This document shows positions 21,074-27,201 of a stretch of 27,201 nucleotides of DNA, one piece after another. Within the stretch, counting starts at the first letter, position 1; every line of letters begins with the position of its first letter. Position numbers and translations under genes: made by a program. Origin of the DNA: CAZJBP01 sp964544115 (GTDB lineage: Bacteria > Verrucomicrobiota > Kiritimatiellia > UBA8416 > JADHWI01); NCBI GenBank assembly GCA_964544115.1, contig CAZJBP010000022.1, positions 1 to 27,201 of the forward strand. Direction: 5' to 3'. The notes beneath the pieces were generated by a model. That model saw only the letters and a program-made list of their open reading frames with translations. It was not told the origin of the DNA and did no database searches.

Positions 21074-22987
21074 TCAGGCGTGCGGGGTGTGTGCCTTCAG
21101 CAGGTCATCCTTCATCCGCCGGTACGCCCGCGTGTAGCGAGGGCCCATCTGTGACTCCCGGTGATCGAACCCGAATGCGCGGCGCTTGACCGCCAGCACC
21201 GGCGGCGCCTGGATGCGCTTGGCGACGCCCATCCCCTGGTAGAGCCCCCACCACCGCTCCAGGTCCTCGATGAAGGCCCCCGCGTCGCGGAAGTCGTCGC
21301 GGATGCTTCCGCTGTAGCCCAGCTGCGATTCCAGTTCACCGTCCCGGTACCAGGTCAGGATCTCTTCCGGCGTCGCGCGATGCCACCGCTCGACCCAGCT
21401 GCGGAACAGGCAGTCGTGGTACGGGTAGAGGATCGGGTCGCCCTTACCCTCATCGACATTCTGCGCGGGGCTGAGCTCTGCGGAGGGCTTGATCCGGAGC
21501 ACCCCGTCGGGAATGACCGGCCGGTCGAACGCGGTTGCGTTGAGGTGACGGGCCAGTTCGTACACCTCGGTCTTCCAGAGGTCGGCAATGCCGGCCAGGT
21601 ATCCGCCCAGATCGCCGTACAACGTCGTATAGCCGACCGTGGCCTCCGACTTGTTGGCGTTGCAGGTGAAGACGCCGCCGAAGGCCGATGCCACGGCCGC
21701 CAGGATTCGCGCCGAGCGGTCGCGCGCCTGGACGTTCTCGGCGCCCAGGGCCGAAAGGGCGAGCTGCGTCCGCACGCTGCCGTCCGGCGAGCGGACGGTG
21801 AGCCCGTCCACCTGCCGGTGGGTCAGCGCCGCGCTCTCGTCGATGCCGATCTCCGCGTACAGGCAGTTGAGATTGCGGGCCAGTTCGCGTGCCAGCCCGA
21901 TCGTGGTCGGGGAGTTGTAGCGGCCGGGCATGTTGACCAGAAGGAGCCTGTCAGGCGGCAGCAGCCGGCGGTACAGGGCGGCCACGACGGCCGAGTCGAT
22001 CCCGCCCGACAGCCCGACCACCACGCGGCGCACGCCGCACAGCGCCATGAACCGGGCCGTTCCGTACTCCAGGGCGGCGTGAATATCGGCGATGGTGTCG
22101 GCCCGCGGCTGCACCGGCTTCCCGAACGTTCCCCCGGTTCCAAGCGGCAGGTCGAGCGTGAGCGTGGTGTCGGCAAACGGCTCGGAGATCTCGGACACGT
22201 GTCCGTGTCCGTCGTACGCGCAGGACGCTCCGTCGAACGTGAACACCGTCTTGCCGTTGTTCTGGATGCCGACGTTGTTGACGTAGAGCAGCGGCCGCCT
22301 CATGGCGTCGGCCTGTCCGGAGAACACGCGGTGCCGCTTGTGGTTCTTGCTGACGGTGTAGGGCGAAGCGCTGATGTTGATGTAGAGATCGGGCGCATGG
22401 CGGGCGAGCATCCGCAGCGGCGATACGGCATAGTCCATATCCCAGCCGTCCTCGCAGAGAATCCCGCCCACAAGGCCGCAGTGCCGCGTGCGCACGGGCG
22501 TCACCAACTCGCTCAGCGCCCGGTTCTCCTCGATGGCCAGCTTGCGGCCATCGTAGAAATGCCGGCTGTCGTCAAACTCGCGGTAGTTCGGCAGCAGGGT
22601 CTTGATCACAAAAGGGTAGGGGCCGCCGACGGGGCCGACGAAGGCGCCGTCCTCGGCGACAAACAGGGCGTTGTACTTGCGGACGCGCCCGTCCTCGTTG
22701 CGCCGCGTCCAGTCCACGCCGACGCTGCCGAAAACCACGGTCAGCCCGTCGGAGGCGCGGCGGATCTCATCGGCGCAGGCTTCGCACTCGCGCAGGAACG
22801 CATCGCGCTCCCACTCGTCGGCAATCAGATAGCCCGGCAGGCACAACTCCGGAAAGACCAGCAGGCGGACGCCGTCGGCGCGCGCTTCGCGGATCCGGTC
22901 GAGCACGGCGGCGACGTTTTCGTCCGGCCGGCCCGGCCGGACCTCCATCTGGACCAGCCGTGTCCTCAGGCCGGAGGGCGCGGTCAC
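21074..22987 (-). CDS. nadE: Glutamine-dependent NAD+ synthetase
   Basis: Last step of NAD synthesis: amidation of nicotinate adenine dinucleotide using glutamine-derived ammonia. It has 637 residues, the long two-domain form. The N-terminal nitrilase-type glutaminase has the Glu-Lys-Cys triad: Glu47 (VFPELCLPGY), Lys129 (VIKTLLPNY) and Cys178 (GGILCEDGWD). The C-terminal synthetase has the ATP pyrophosphatase loop LSGGIDSAVV (Ser327-Ala333 region) and the NANKSE...YGDL.GY...DLWKTEVYELA signature. It is complete and apparently functional. The start is GTG 22987, overlapping the TGA of a 40-codon upstream ORF by four bases (GTGA). No Shine-Dalgarno sequence of its own is clear, so translation is probably coupled to that ORF. 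It is convergent with the XRE gene. Confidence 0.96.
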   Translation of the reverse strand: MTAPSGLRTRLVQMEVRPGRPDENVAAVLDRIREARADGVRLLVFPELCLPGYLIADEWERDAFLRECEACADEIRRASDGLTVVFGSVGVDWTRRNEDGRVRKYNALFVAEDGAFVGPVGGPYPFVIKTLLPNYREFDDSRHFYDGRKLAIEENRALSELVTPVRTRHCGLVGGILCEDGWDMDYAVSPLRMLARHAPDLYINISASPYTVSKNHKRHRVFSGQADAMRRPLLYVNNVGIQNNGKTVFTFDGASCAYDGHGHVSEISEPFADTTLTLDLPLGTGGTFGKPVQPRADTIADIHAALEYGTARFMALCGVRRVVVGLSGGIDSAVVAALYRRLLPPDRLLLVNMPGRYNSPTTIGLARELARNLNCLYAEIGIDESAALTHRQVDGLTVRSPDGSVRTQLALSALGAENVQARDRSARILAAVASAFGGVFTCNANKSEATVGYTTLYGDLGGYLAGIADLWKTEVYELARHLNATAFDRPVIPDGVLRIKPSAELSPAQNVDEGKGDPILYPYHDCLFRSWVERWHRATPEEILTWYRDGELESQLGYSGSIRDDFRDAGAFIEDLERWWGLYQGMGVAKRIQAPPVLAVKRRAFGFDHRESQMGPRYTRAYRRMKDDLLKAHTPHA

Positions 22988-23106
22988 GGCGCCCCCCTTC
23001 CGTCGTGCCGCTCAACGGCGCGCAGCCGGCGGAAGAACCAGGCCAGGGTGGCCGCCATGGCCGCGGCCACGACCAGCGAAGAGATGAACATCAGGACATA
23101 GATCAT
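22984..23106 (-). CDS. Small single-pass membrane protein coupled to nadE
   Basis: A 40-residue ORF with one transmembrane helix (YVLMFISSLVVAAAMAATLA) followed by a positively charged tail (WFFRRLRAVERHDGRG), so the tail is probably cytoplasmic. Its TGA overlaps the nadE GTG start as GTGA. A good promoter (TTGAGC-N17-TATAGT) ends ten bases before its ATG, or seven before the adjacent in-frame GTG (23109). The leader would be nearly absent. The position suggests a translated leader that brings ribosomes to nadE. Whether the peptide has a function of its own cannot be told. A longer frame reaches 23181, but the added part overlaps the promoter and looks non-coding. Confidence 0.55.
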   Translation of the reverse strand: MIYVLMFISSLVVAAAMAATLAWFFRRLRAVERHDGRGAP

Positions 23107-23116
23107 CACGGCGGCC

Positions 23117-23145
23117 ACTATATCGTCCGGCCGCCTCGGGCTCAA
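23117..23145 (-). promoter_or_regulatory. Sigma-70 promoter for the small ORF-nadE unit
   Basis: On the minus strand TTGAGC (23145-23140), 17-bp spacer, TATAGT (23122-23117). Both boxes are strong. It lies in the 49-bp gap after the upstream methyltransferase stop (23156), so nadE need not depend on read-through. Confidence 0.6.
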
Positions 23146-23155
23146 GCCATGTCCG

Positions 23156-23899
23156 TCAGACGGTCGCGGGCCTGCGCGCAAGACAGGTGAAGTTCATGCA
23201 GAACAGCGGGCTGGGGGCCAGCGCATCCGCCAGGCGGCCCAGGCCGTTGGTCACGAGGTACACGGGCGCGCCCACCGCGCCGAGGAGACCGTAGACCATC
23301 AGGTTCAGCGTCTGGAACAGCGTGGTTCCGCAGCCTCCGGCGCCGAGCAGGCGCTCGACCTCGAAGCCGCTGCCGGCCGCCAGTTCCACCACCCCTTCCT
23401 GTGTGAAGCGCCAGAAGTCGCGCGGGCACGGGTGATAGGGCCACACGTGCGGTAGCGCCAGGATCAGGTGGCCTCCGGGCTTGAGGATGCGCCGCAGTTC
23501 GGTCAGCGCCTCGTCCGGCCGCCGGACGTGCTCCAGCACCTGCGTGCAGACGATCAGGTCGAAGGCCGCGTCGGCCAGGCCGGTGTGCTCCACGGGGCCG
23601 ATGTGGTCAGCGCCGGAGGCGGGGTCGACATCCAGCGTCTGGACGGTGTAGCCGGCCCGCTCGATCTGCGCGCGGTAGGGGCTGAAGGCGCTGCCGACGT
23701 CCAACGCCACGCGCGGGGCCGCAGGAGGCGGCAGGGCGCTCAGCAGCCGGCTCATGTCGCGCCCGAGCGCGCCCAGAATGAGGTAATCGAAGTCGAAAAC
23801 CGCAGGCCGCGCCCGGCGGGCGAGATGCTCGGCGGAGGATGCGCGCCGCCGCCTCGCAGCGTCGTAGGCGGCGTGAAGGTGGCGGGTTTCGATCTCCAT
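23156..23899 (-). CDS. Class I SAM-dependent methyltransferase (UbiE/type 11-like)
   Basis: A 247-residue cytosolic methyltransferase. The SAM-binding motif I is VALDVGSAFSPY (the usual G.G loop is altered to G.A.S). The acidic end of strand 2 is QTLDVDP, then DLIVCTQVLEHV (motif IV-like), LRRILKPGGHLILALPHVWP and a C-terminal strand pair, all in the type 11 order. The PHVWPYHPCPRDFWRFT segment resembles methyltransferases found in polysaccharide and glycan gene clusters. A hydrophobic stretch near residues 205-225 could touch the membrane. The start ATG 23899 has AAGGA six bases upstream and its own promoter, shared back-to-back with the TylF-type gene. Substrate unknown. Confidence 0.88.
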   Translation of the reverse strand: MEIETRHLHAAYDAARRRRASSAEHLARRARPAVFDFDYLILGALGRDMSRLLSALPPPAAPRVALDVGSAFSPYRAQIERAGYTVQTLDVDPASGADHIGPVEHTGLADAAFDLIVCTQVLEHVRRPDEALTELRRILKPGGHLILALPHVWPYHPCPRDFWRFTQEGVVELAAGSGFEVERLLGAGGCGTTLFQTLNLMVYGLLGAVGAPVYLVTNGLGRLADALAPSPLFCMNFTCLARRPATV

Positions 23900-23913
23900 G
23901 ACGGTTCCTTCGT

Positions 23914-23964
23914 TTGACGCATCGGGTTCCGCAGACTATAGTCGCTCGACATTGCCGGATGCAA
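23914..23964. promoter_or_regulatory. Divergent promoter pair sharing a palindromic -10 element
   Basis: Forward: TTGACG (23914-23919), 17-bp spacer, TATAGT (23937-23942), toward the TylF-type gene. Reverse: TTGCAT (minus strand, 23964-23959), 18-bp spacer, TATAGT (23940-23935), toward the methyltransferase at 23899. The two -10 boxes overlap inside the palindrome GACTATAGTC (23934-23943), so the two polymerases cannot both sit there. Symmetric -10 elements driving bidirectional transcription are a known bacterial phenomenon. Confidence 0.65.
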
Positions 23965-24006
23965 CCGGACACTGGCGCAACCGGACACTGGCGCAACCGG
24001 ACACGG
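23961..24006 (+). repeat. Three tandem 16-bp repeats in the 5' leader of the TylF-type gene
   Basis: GCAACCGGACACTGGC is repeated at 23961-23976 and 23977-23992 exactly, with a third, slightly shortened copy at 23993-24006 (GCAACCGGACACGG). The array lies in the transcribed leader of the forward promoter, and its first copy overlaps the reverse -35. It is followed by a run of nine G (24017-24025) that overlaps the ribosome-binding site. Confidence 0.85.
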
Positions 24007-24034
24007 CCGAGAAAGAGGGGGGGGGACGACCTGC

Positions 24035-24793
24035 ATGCTGAGTTCAAGGCTGAAAGACGGGCCGGTGGAGATGGTCCAGGGATTGCTGGGCCGGTTGGGC
24101 TATAAGATCGCCAAGCTGCCGACGTTTCCCAACGTCGAGGCGCCCGACGAGGCCGTTTACCGCGCCGTGAAGCCCTACACGATGACGTCGGAAGCCCGCG
24201 TGTACGCGCTGATCGAATCGGTGCGCTACGTGCTTCGCGAGGGCATACCGGGCGCGATCGTCGAGTGCGGCGTCTGGAAGGGCGGCAGCATGATGGCCGC
24301 GCTGAGCACGCTGGGGGGATGCGGGGTGACGAACCGGGACGCCTGGATGTACGACACGTTCGAGGGGATGACGCAGCCGGGCGAGAAGGACGGAGAGGAT
24401 GAGCGTCGCACCTTCCGCAAGCTGGCGCGCGCCGACGGATCGTCCGACTGGATCCGCGTGGGGCTGGATGAAGTGAGGGAAAACGTGTCCCGCTGCGGGT
24501 ACCCCATGGATCGCGTGCGGTTCGTCAAGGGGCGCGTCGAGGACACGATCCCCGCCCAGATTCCGGACCGCATTGCCCTGTTGCGGCTCGACACGGACTG
24601 GTATGCCTCCACGCTGCACGAGTTGGAGCACCTGTTTCCGCGCCTTCAGGAAGGCGGGATCCTGATCATCGACGACTACGGGGCTTGGGAGGGCGCCCGG
24701 CGGGCGGTCGATGAGTACTTTGAGCGCAAGCGGCCGCGCCGCTTCTTTCTGCATCGCATCGACGAGACCGGCCGGCTGCTGATGAAGGCGTGA
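24035..24793 (+). CDS. TylF/MycF-family (macrocin-type) O-methyltransferase
   Basis: A 252-residue SAM- and metal-dependent O-methyltransferase of the family that methylates sugar hydroxyls (macrocin and mycinamicin tailoring; also glycans). The pattern is clear: AIVECGVWKGGSMMA (SAM loop), MYDTFEGMTQPGE, VRFVKGRVEDT, then LLRLDTDWYASTLHELEHLF and GGILIIDDYGAWEGARRAVDEYF with the metal-binding Asp residues. The start ATG 24035 follows a G-run ribosome-binding site at suitable distance. It is transcribed from the palindromic divergent promoter, with a leader of about 85 bases containing three tandem repeats. It converges on the next methyltransferase (33-bp gap). No polyketide genes are present, so a cell-surface glycan substrate is more likely than an antibiotic. 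Confidence 0.93.
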   Translation: MLSSRLKDGPVEMVQGLLGRLGYKIAKLPTFPNVEAPDEAVYRAVKPYTMTSEARVYALIESVRYVLREGIPGAIVECGVWKGGSMMAALSTLGGCGVTNRDAWMYDTFEGMTQPGEKDGEDERRTFRKLARADGSSDWIRVGLDEVRENVSRCGYPMDRVRFVKGRVEDTIPAQIPDRIALLRLDTDWYASTLHELEHLFPRLQEGGILIIDDYGAWEGARRAVDEYFERKRPRRFFLHRIDETGRLLMKA

Positions 24794-24826
24794 CGGGGCG
24801 CGAAAGCGTCACTCCCGCGAGTCGAG

Positions 24827-25534
24827 TCAGCGCGCCAGGACCAGCAGCGAGTGCACGCCAAACAGGCGGGCGGCAAGCCCGGCGCTGATCCATGACACCA
24901 TCTGCACCGGCAGGCGCCCCAGGCGGGCTTCGAGCGTGCGGCTGCACGCGAGGCCGCAGGGCGTCAGCGCGTGGTCCAGCACCTCGTAGCCCGCGGCGCG
25001 CAATAGGTCGAGCGCCGTCCGGCGGGTGAAGAACTGGATGTGCCCGAAGCGTCGTGTCGAAAGCTTCAGGCGGCCCGGCACGAGGACCTTGTAGAGGCTG
25101 AGTTCCAGCGGGATGTGGAACACCTTCAGCGTCGCGCGGCTGCGCAGGGACCGCGCGAAGCCCCGGCAGTCCTCGATGTGCTCCAGCACGTCGATGCACA
25201 GGAGCAGGTCGTAGGCGGGCGTCGCTAGCGAAGTGAAATCGCCCAGCACATATTCCAGCCTCGCGTTGGCCTTGGGCCGACAGCGGCGGATGCCCTCGGG
25301 TGATATCTCGTAGCCGGCGAAGCGGGTCGTGTCCGGCAGCCGCCTCTGAAGCTCGGCCAGCACTCCGCCGGCGCCGCAGCCGACTTCGCAGACGGTTACC
25401 GGCTCGATCCGGTTGCGACGCAGCAGCGCGACGATCTGATCGGCCTTCCACGCGGAGTCCTCCTCGTGGTACCCGGGGTTGCGCGCGGCGTACTCGCCGC
25501 CGGTGTAGAGGTCGGTCGGTAGGCTGCCACTCAT
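24827..25534 (-). CDS. Class I SAM-dependent methyltransferase
   Basis: A 235-residue cytosolic methyltransferase: motif I VCEVGCGAGGVLAEL, FAGYEISPEGI (acidic end of strand 2), LEYVLGDFTSL, YDLLLCIDVLEHIED, and KVFHIPLELSLYKVLVPGRL in place of the usual post-IV strand. The C-terminus contains a hydrophobic segment (VSWISAGLAARLFG). The N-terminal YTGGEYAARNPGYHEEDSAW is a pattern seen in methyltransferases near glycosyltransferase clusters. The start lies three bases after the stop of the secreted InlB-repeat protein gene, and its ribosome-binding site is weak, so it is probably co-transcribed and translationally coupled with that gene. Substrate unknown. Confidence 0.88.
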   Translation of the reverse strand: MSGSLPTDLYTGGEYAARNPGYHEEDSAWKADQIVALLRRNRIEPVTVCEVGCGAGGVLAELQRRLPDTTRFAGYEISPEGIRRCRPKANARLEYVLGDFTSLATPAYDLLLCIDVLEHIEDCRGFARSLRSRATLKVFHIPLELSLYKVLVPGRLKLSTRRFGHIQFFTRRTALDLLRAAGYEVLDHALTPCGLACSRTLEARLGRLPVQMVSWISAGLAARLFGVHSLLVLAR

Positions 25535-25537
25535 GCG

Positions 25538-27201
25538 TCAGGGATCCCACGGGATCATCGGCCGGTAATGGGCCGGCCCCGGCCGCGGCGTCGGATCGGT
25601 CCACACGTTGGTCCCGCTGCCCGCCCGGGGAAGGGTTCCGCCGGGTATGATCAGCGCCCACGTCTGGAGGTTGGTGGATAGGTACATCCCGAAGCCGGTG
25701 GTGACGCCGCTATCCGTCGTTCCGTACCACTTCACCCGGTTCAGCGCTCCGACCTTCTCGGTGGATAGAAGGGCAAAGACCGAGTTGCTGGACGTGGGAA
25801 CGGTTCCCGCGACGAACTCGGCCCACGTCGGCGCTCCGTCCTTATCCGGATCCAGATTCTGGGCCACCTCCTGGTTGTTGGTGATGCCATAGCTGGCCAG
25901 CCAGGTGTAGGGGATGCCACGCGTGGTGTAGAGCGCGGACGGGTCGCTGAACAGAGCGGTCACCGCGCGGCCGCGGTCCATGGTCAGCGTGAGGGGGTTC
26001 TGGTTCGTCTGGGCAGCCGGCACGTCGCCGGTCCACCCGCGGAACGTCATTCCCCCGTCCGCGGTCGCGGTCAGCTGAACGCTGGCACCCAGGTCGTACC
26101 AGCCCGTTGCCGGGGCAACCGAGCCGCCGGATCCCGCGGCGGTCGTCAGGCGGTACTGCGTCTTCCAGTTCCATCTTAGTGCGCTATTGGTGTTCACGGT
26201 CACCGCCACGCTCGTGCTGGCGCCGGTGGGCGGCACGGTGCCCGTGCCGTTGATCCAGCCCGTGCATACCACCTGCGTGGCGCCCATGACAACGGGCGAG
26301 TTGGTGATGCTGCACACCACCGTGGAGCCGTAGGAATACGACGGGGTGCTGGGCACGGCCGGCGAGCCCTTGGCGCCGCCGTACGTGGAGGTGAGGGCCA
26401 GCGAGTAGGCCGGCACGTTCGTGCTCGAATGGATGAACACGTCATCCACGCGGCCGAAGCCCTGCATGCCGAAGCCGGAAGTGAAGCCAGCGGGGAAATA
26501 GCCATAGTCCGGCCAGTCGTGATCGGGATTGTCTATATCCAGCGCGAAGAACCAACTCCCGCCCGGCGGAGGAGGCGTGAACCCTGTGGGCGATGGGAAC
26601 CCTTTGGCATGGGTGAGCGGCGTGCCGTTGAGCGAGACCTGGAAGCAGGGCATGTAGGCGTCGGGGCCGAAGGCGAACGACGTGAAATCAACTGTGACGC
26701 GGATGCGCACCCACTGGCTGGTGCTCACGGGGGCGTTAGTGAACGCGGTCCACTCCCGGATGATCGGCATATAGCCGGTTCCCGGCGACGACCACGTGTA
26801 GTTCCCGTGATTGATCACGATACGGCCGCTCGAGTTGAAGTAGAACGCCCAGTCCAGAATGTTCGTTGTGGCGATGAGCGGCTGGTCGCCAAGGACGGGT
26901 TTGACGAGAAACTCGGTATAGGACCTCGCGTGGCCGGCGGTGTTCTGCAGCGGCATCGTCACCTGGGCGTTGAACCCGGCGTCGCGGGTATGAGCGGCTG
27001 CGGGAAAGACGGGAGTCGACGAAGGCGTGCCCGTAGTGACCTTGACCGTCAGTCCCAGCGGGTCCGTGCCGTACCAACCGTCCGATCCGACCAGCGCCGC
27101 GCCGGCGCTTTTCAGCTCGAACGACTCGCAGGTCGGGAACGTCCGGATGACGTTGGCCTGGGCCGTGCCCACGAGGAGGCCGACGGCGAGAACGCCCAGC
27201 C
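25538..27201 (-). CDS. Secreted surface protein with InlB-type repeats (5' truncated by window edge)
   Basis: Exported protein of at least 554 residues. The frame is open to the window end, and the codons before 27172 read as a signal-peptide core (LGVLAVGLLVGTAQA|N), so only a few residues are missing. Counting from GTG 27172: about 15-255 resembles a jelly-roll (LamG/concanavalin-like) domain, with GSWFFALDID and GRVDDVFIHSS near its end. About 258-410 holds two InlB/Flg_new-type repeats, the second very clear (GGSVAPATGWYDLGASVQLT, then MTFRGWTGD). About 411-460 is the 'GIPYTW..YGI' plus calcium-loop-like DPDKDGAPTW.EFVAGT segment typical of Kiritimatiellota and Verrucomicrobiota exported proteins. 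The C-terminus is a beta-rich module ending YRPMIPWDP, with no PEP-CTERM or LPXTG signal. Function unknown; adhesion or glycan binding is plausible. Confidence 0.88.
   Translation of the reverse strand, partial: LGVLAVGLLVGTAQANVIRTFPTCESFELKSAGAALVGSDGWYGTDPLGLTVKVTTGTPSSTPVFPAAAHTRDAGFNAQVTMPLQNTAGHARSYTEFLVKPVLGDQPLIATTNILDWAFYFNSSGRIVINHGNYTWSSPGTGYMPIIREWTAFTNAPVSTSQWVRIRVTVDFTSFAFGPDAYMPCFQVSLNGTPLTHAKGFPSPTGFTPPPPGGSWFFALDIDNPDHDWPDYGYFPAGFTSGFGMQGFGRVDDVFIHSSTNVPAYSLALTSTYGGAKGSPAVPSTPSYSYGSTVVCSITNSPVVMGATQVVCTGWINGTGTVPPTGASTSVAVTVNTNSALRWNWKTQYRLTTAAGSGGSVAPATGWYDLGASVQLTATADGGMTFRGWTGDVPAAQTNQNPLTLTMDRGRAVTALFSDPSALYTTRGIPYTWLASYGITNNQEVAQNLDPDKDGAPTWAEFVAGTVPTSSNSVFALLSTEKVGALNRVKWYGTTDSGVTTGFGMYLSTNLQTWALIIPGGTLPRAGSGTNVWTDPTPRPGPAHYRPMIPWDP

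Noticed and set aside
22194..22205. Perfect palindrome GGACACGTGTCC
   Set aside because: It lies in nadE coding sequence at codons for ordinary residues, with no second copy nearby; chance is adequate.
21161..23101. 646-codon open frame on the plus strand opposite nadE
   Set aside because: It lies antisense to a complete NAD synthetase, with no recognisable domain or ribosome-binding site.

Overview
The window is high-GC bacterial DNA, tightly packed, with no mobile elements, rRNA, tRNA or CRISPR arrays that I can see. The secreted protein at the right edge carries InlB-type repeats and ends in an 'IPYTW..YGI / DPDKDG / W.EFVAGT' tail. Together with the fused housekeeping enzymes, that suits the Kiritimatiellota/Lentisphaerae side of the PVC superphylum. 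This placement is inference from gene style, not from a marker gene.

Layout. 1-2891 is an RND efflux pump gene cut by the left edge. 2974-3387 is a small DUF6941-type protein. Converging on it is a fused pabB-pabC gene (3405-5147, minus). Divergent from pabBC are an alpha/beta hydrolase and a phosphofructokinase coupled by an ATGA overlap (5273-7356). An accessory, lower-GC SUMF1-type lipoprotein gene (7423-8490, minus) follows. 8711-14371 is a five-gene operon: purD, purE, an S41-protease-like pseudoenzyme, a Sua5/TsaC + low-Mr phosphatase fusion, and an RpiB-GlyA fusion. 14397-16242 is leuA behind what looks like a complete leucine attenuator: promoter, Leu-rich leader peptide, competing hairpins and intrinsic terminator. 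aroE, a prepilin peptidase and an MFS-like protein follow (16343-19340). A HAD phosphatase gene (minus) has an unclear 3' end running antisense into the MFS gene. 20444-21035 is an XRE-type regulator with two 20-bp operator-like repeats in its promoter. 21074-23106 (minus) is nadE preceded by a tiny membrane-protein ORF. 23156-25534 holds three methyltransferase genes, two of them divergent from one palindromic -10 element. The right edge is a secreted InlB-repeat protein, truncated at its 5' end.

How the genes fit together. The 8711-14371 operon links ribose-5-phosphate supply (RpiB), glycine and one-carbon units (GlyA) and two purine steps (PurD uses glycine; PurE). The nearby pabBC supplies p-aminobenzoate for the folate that GlyA needs. 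leuA, aroE and nadE add core amino-acid and cofactor synthesis.

The strongest unusual signals are regulatory. The leuA leader has its Leu-Leu-Leu codons in the first arm of a 1:2 / 2:3 / 3:4 alternative-hairpin set. Several transcription units (purD, the leu leader, the small ORF before nadE, probably pabBC) have a -10 box 7-11 nt from the start codon and no Shine-Dalgarno sequence, which suggests leaderless or nearly leaderless mRNAs. Operon-internal genes, and some first genes, carry clear Shine-Dalgarno sequences.
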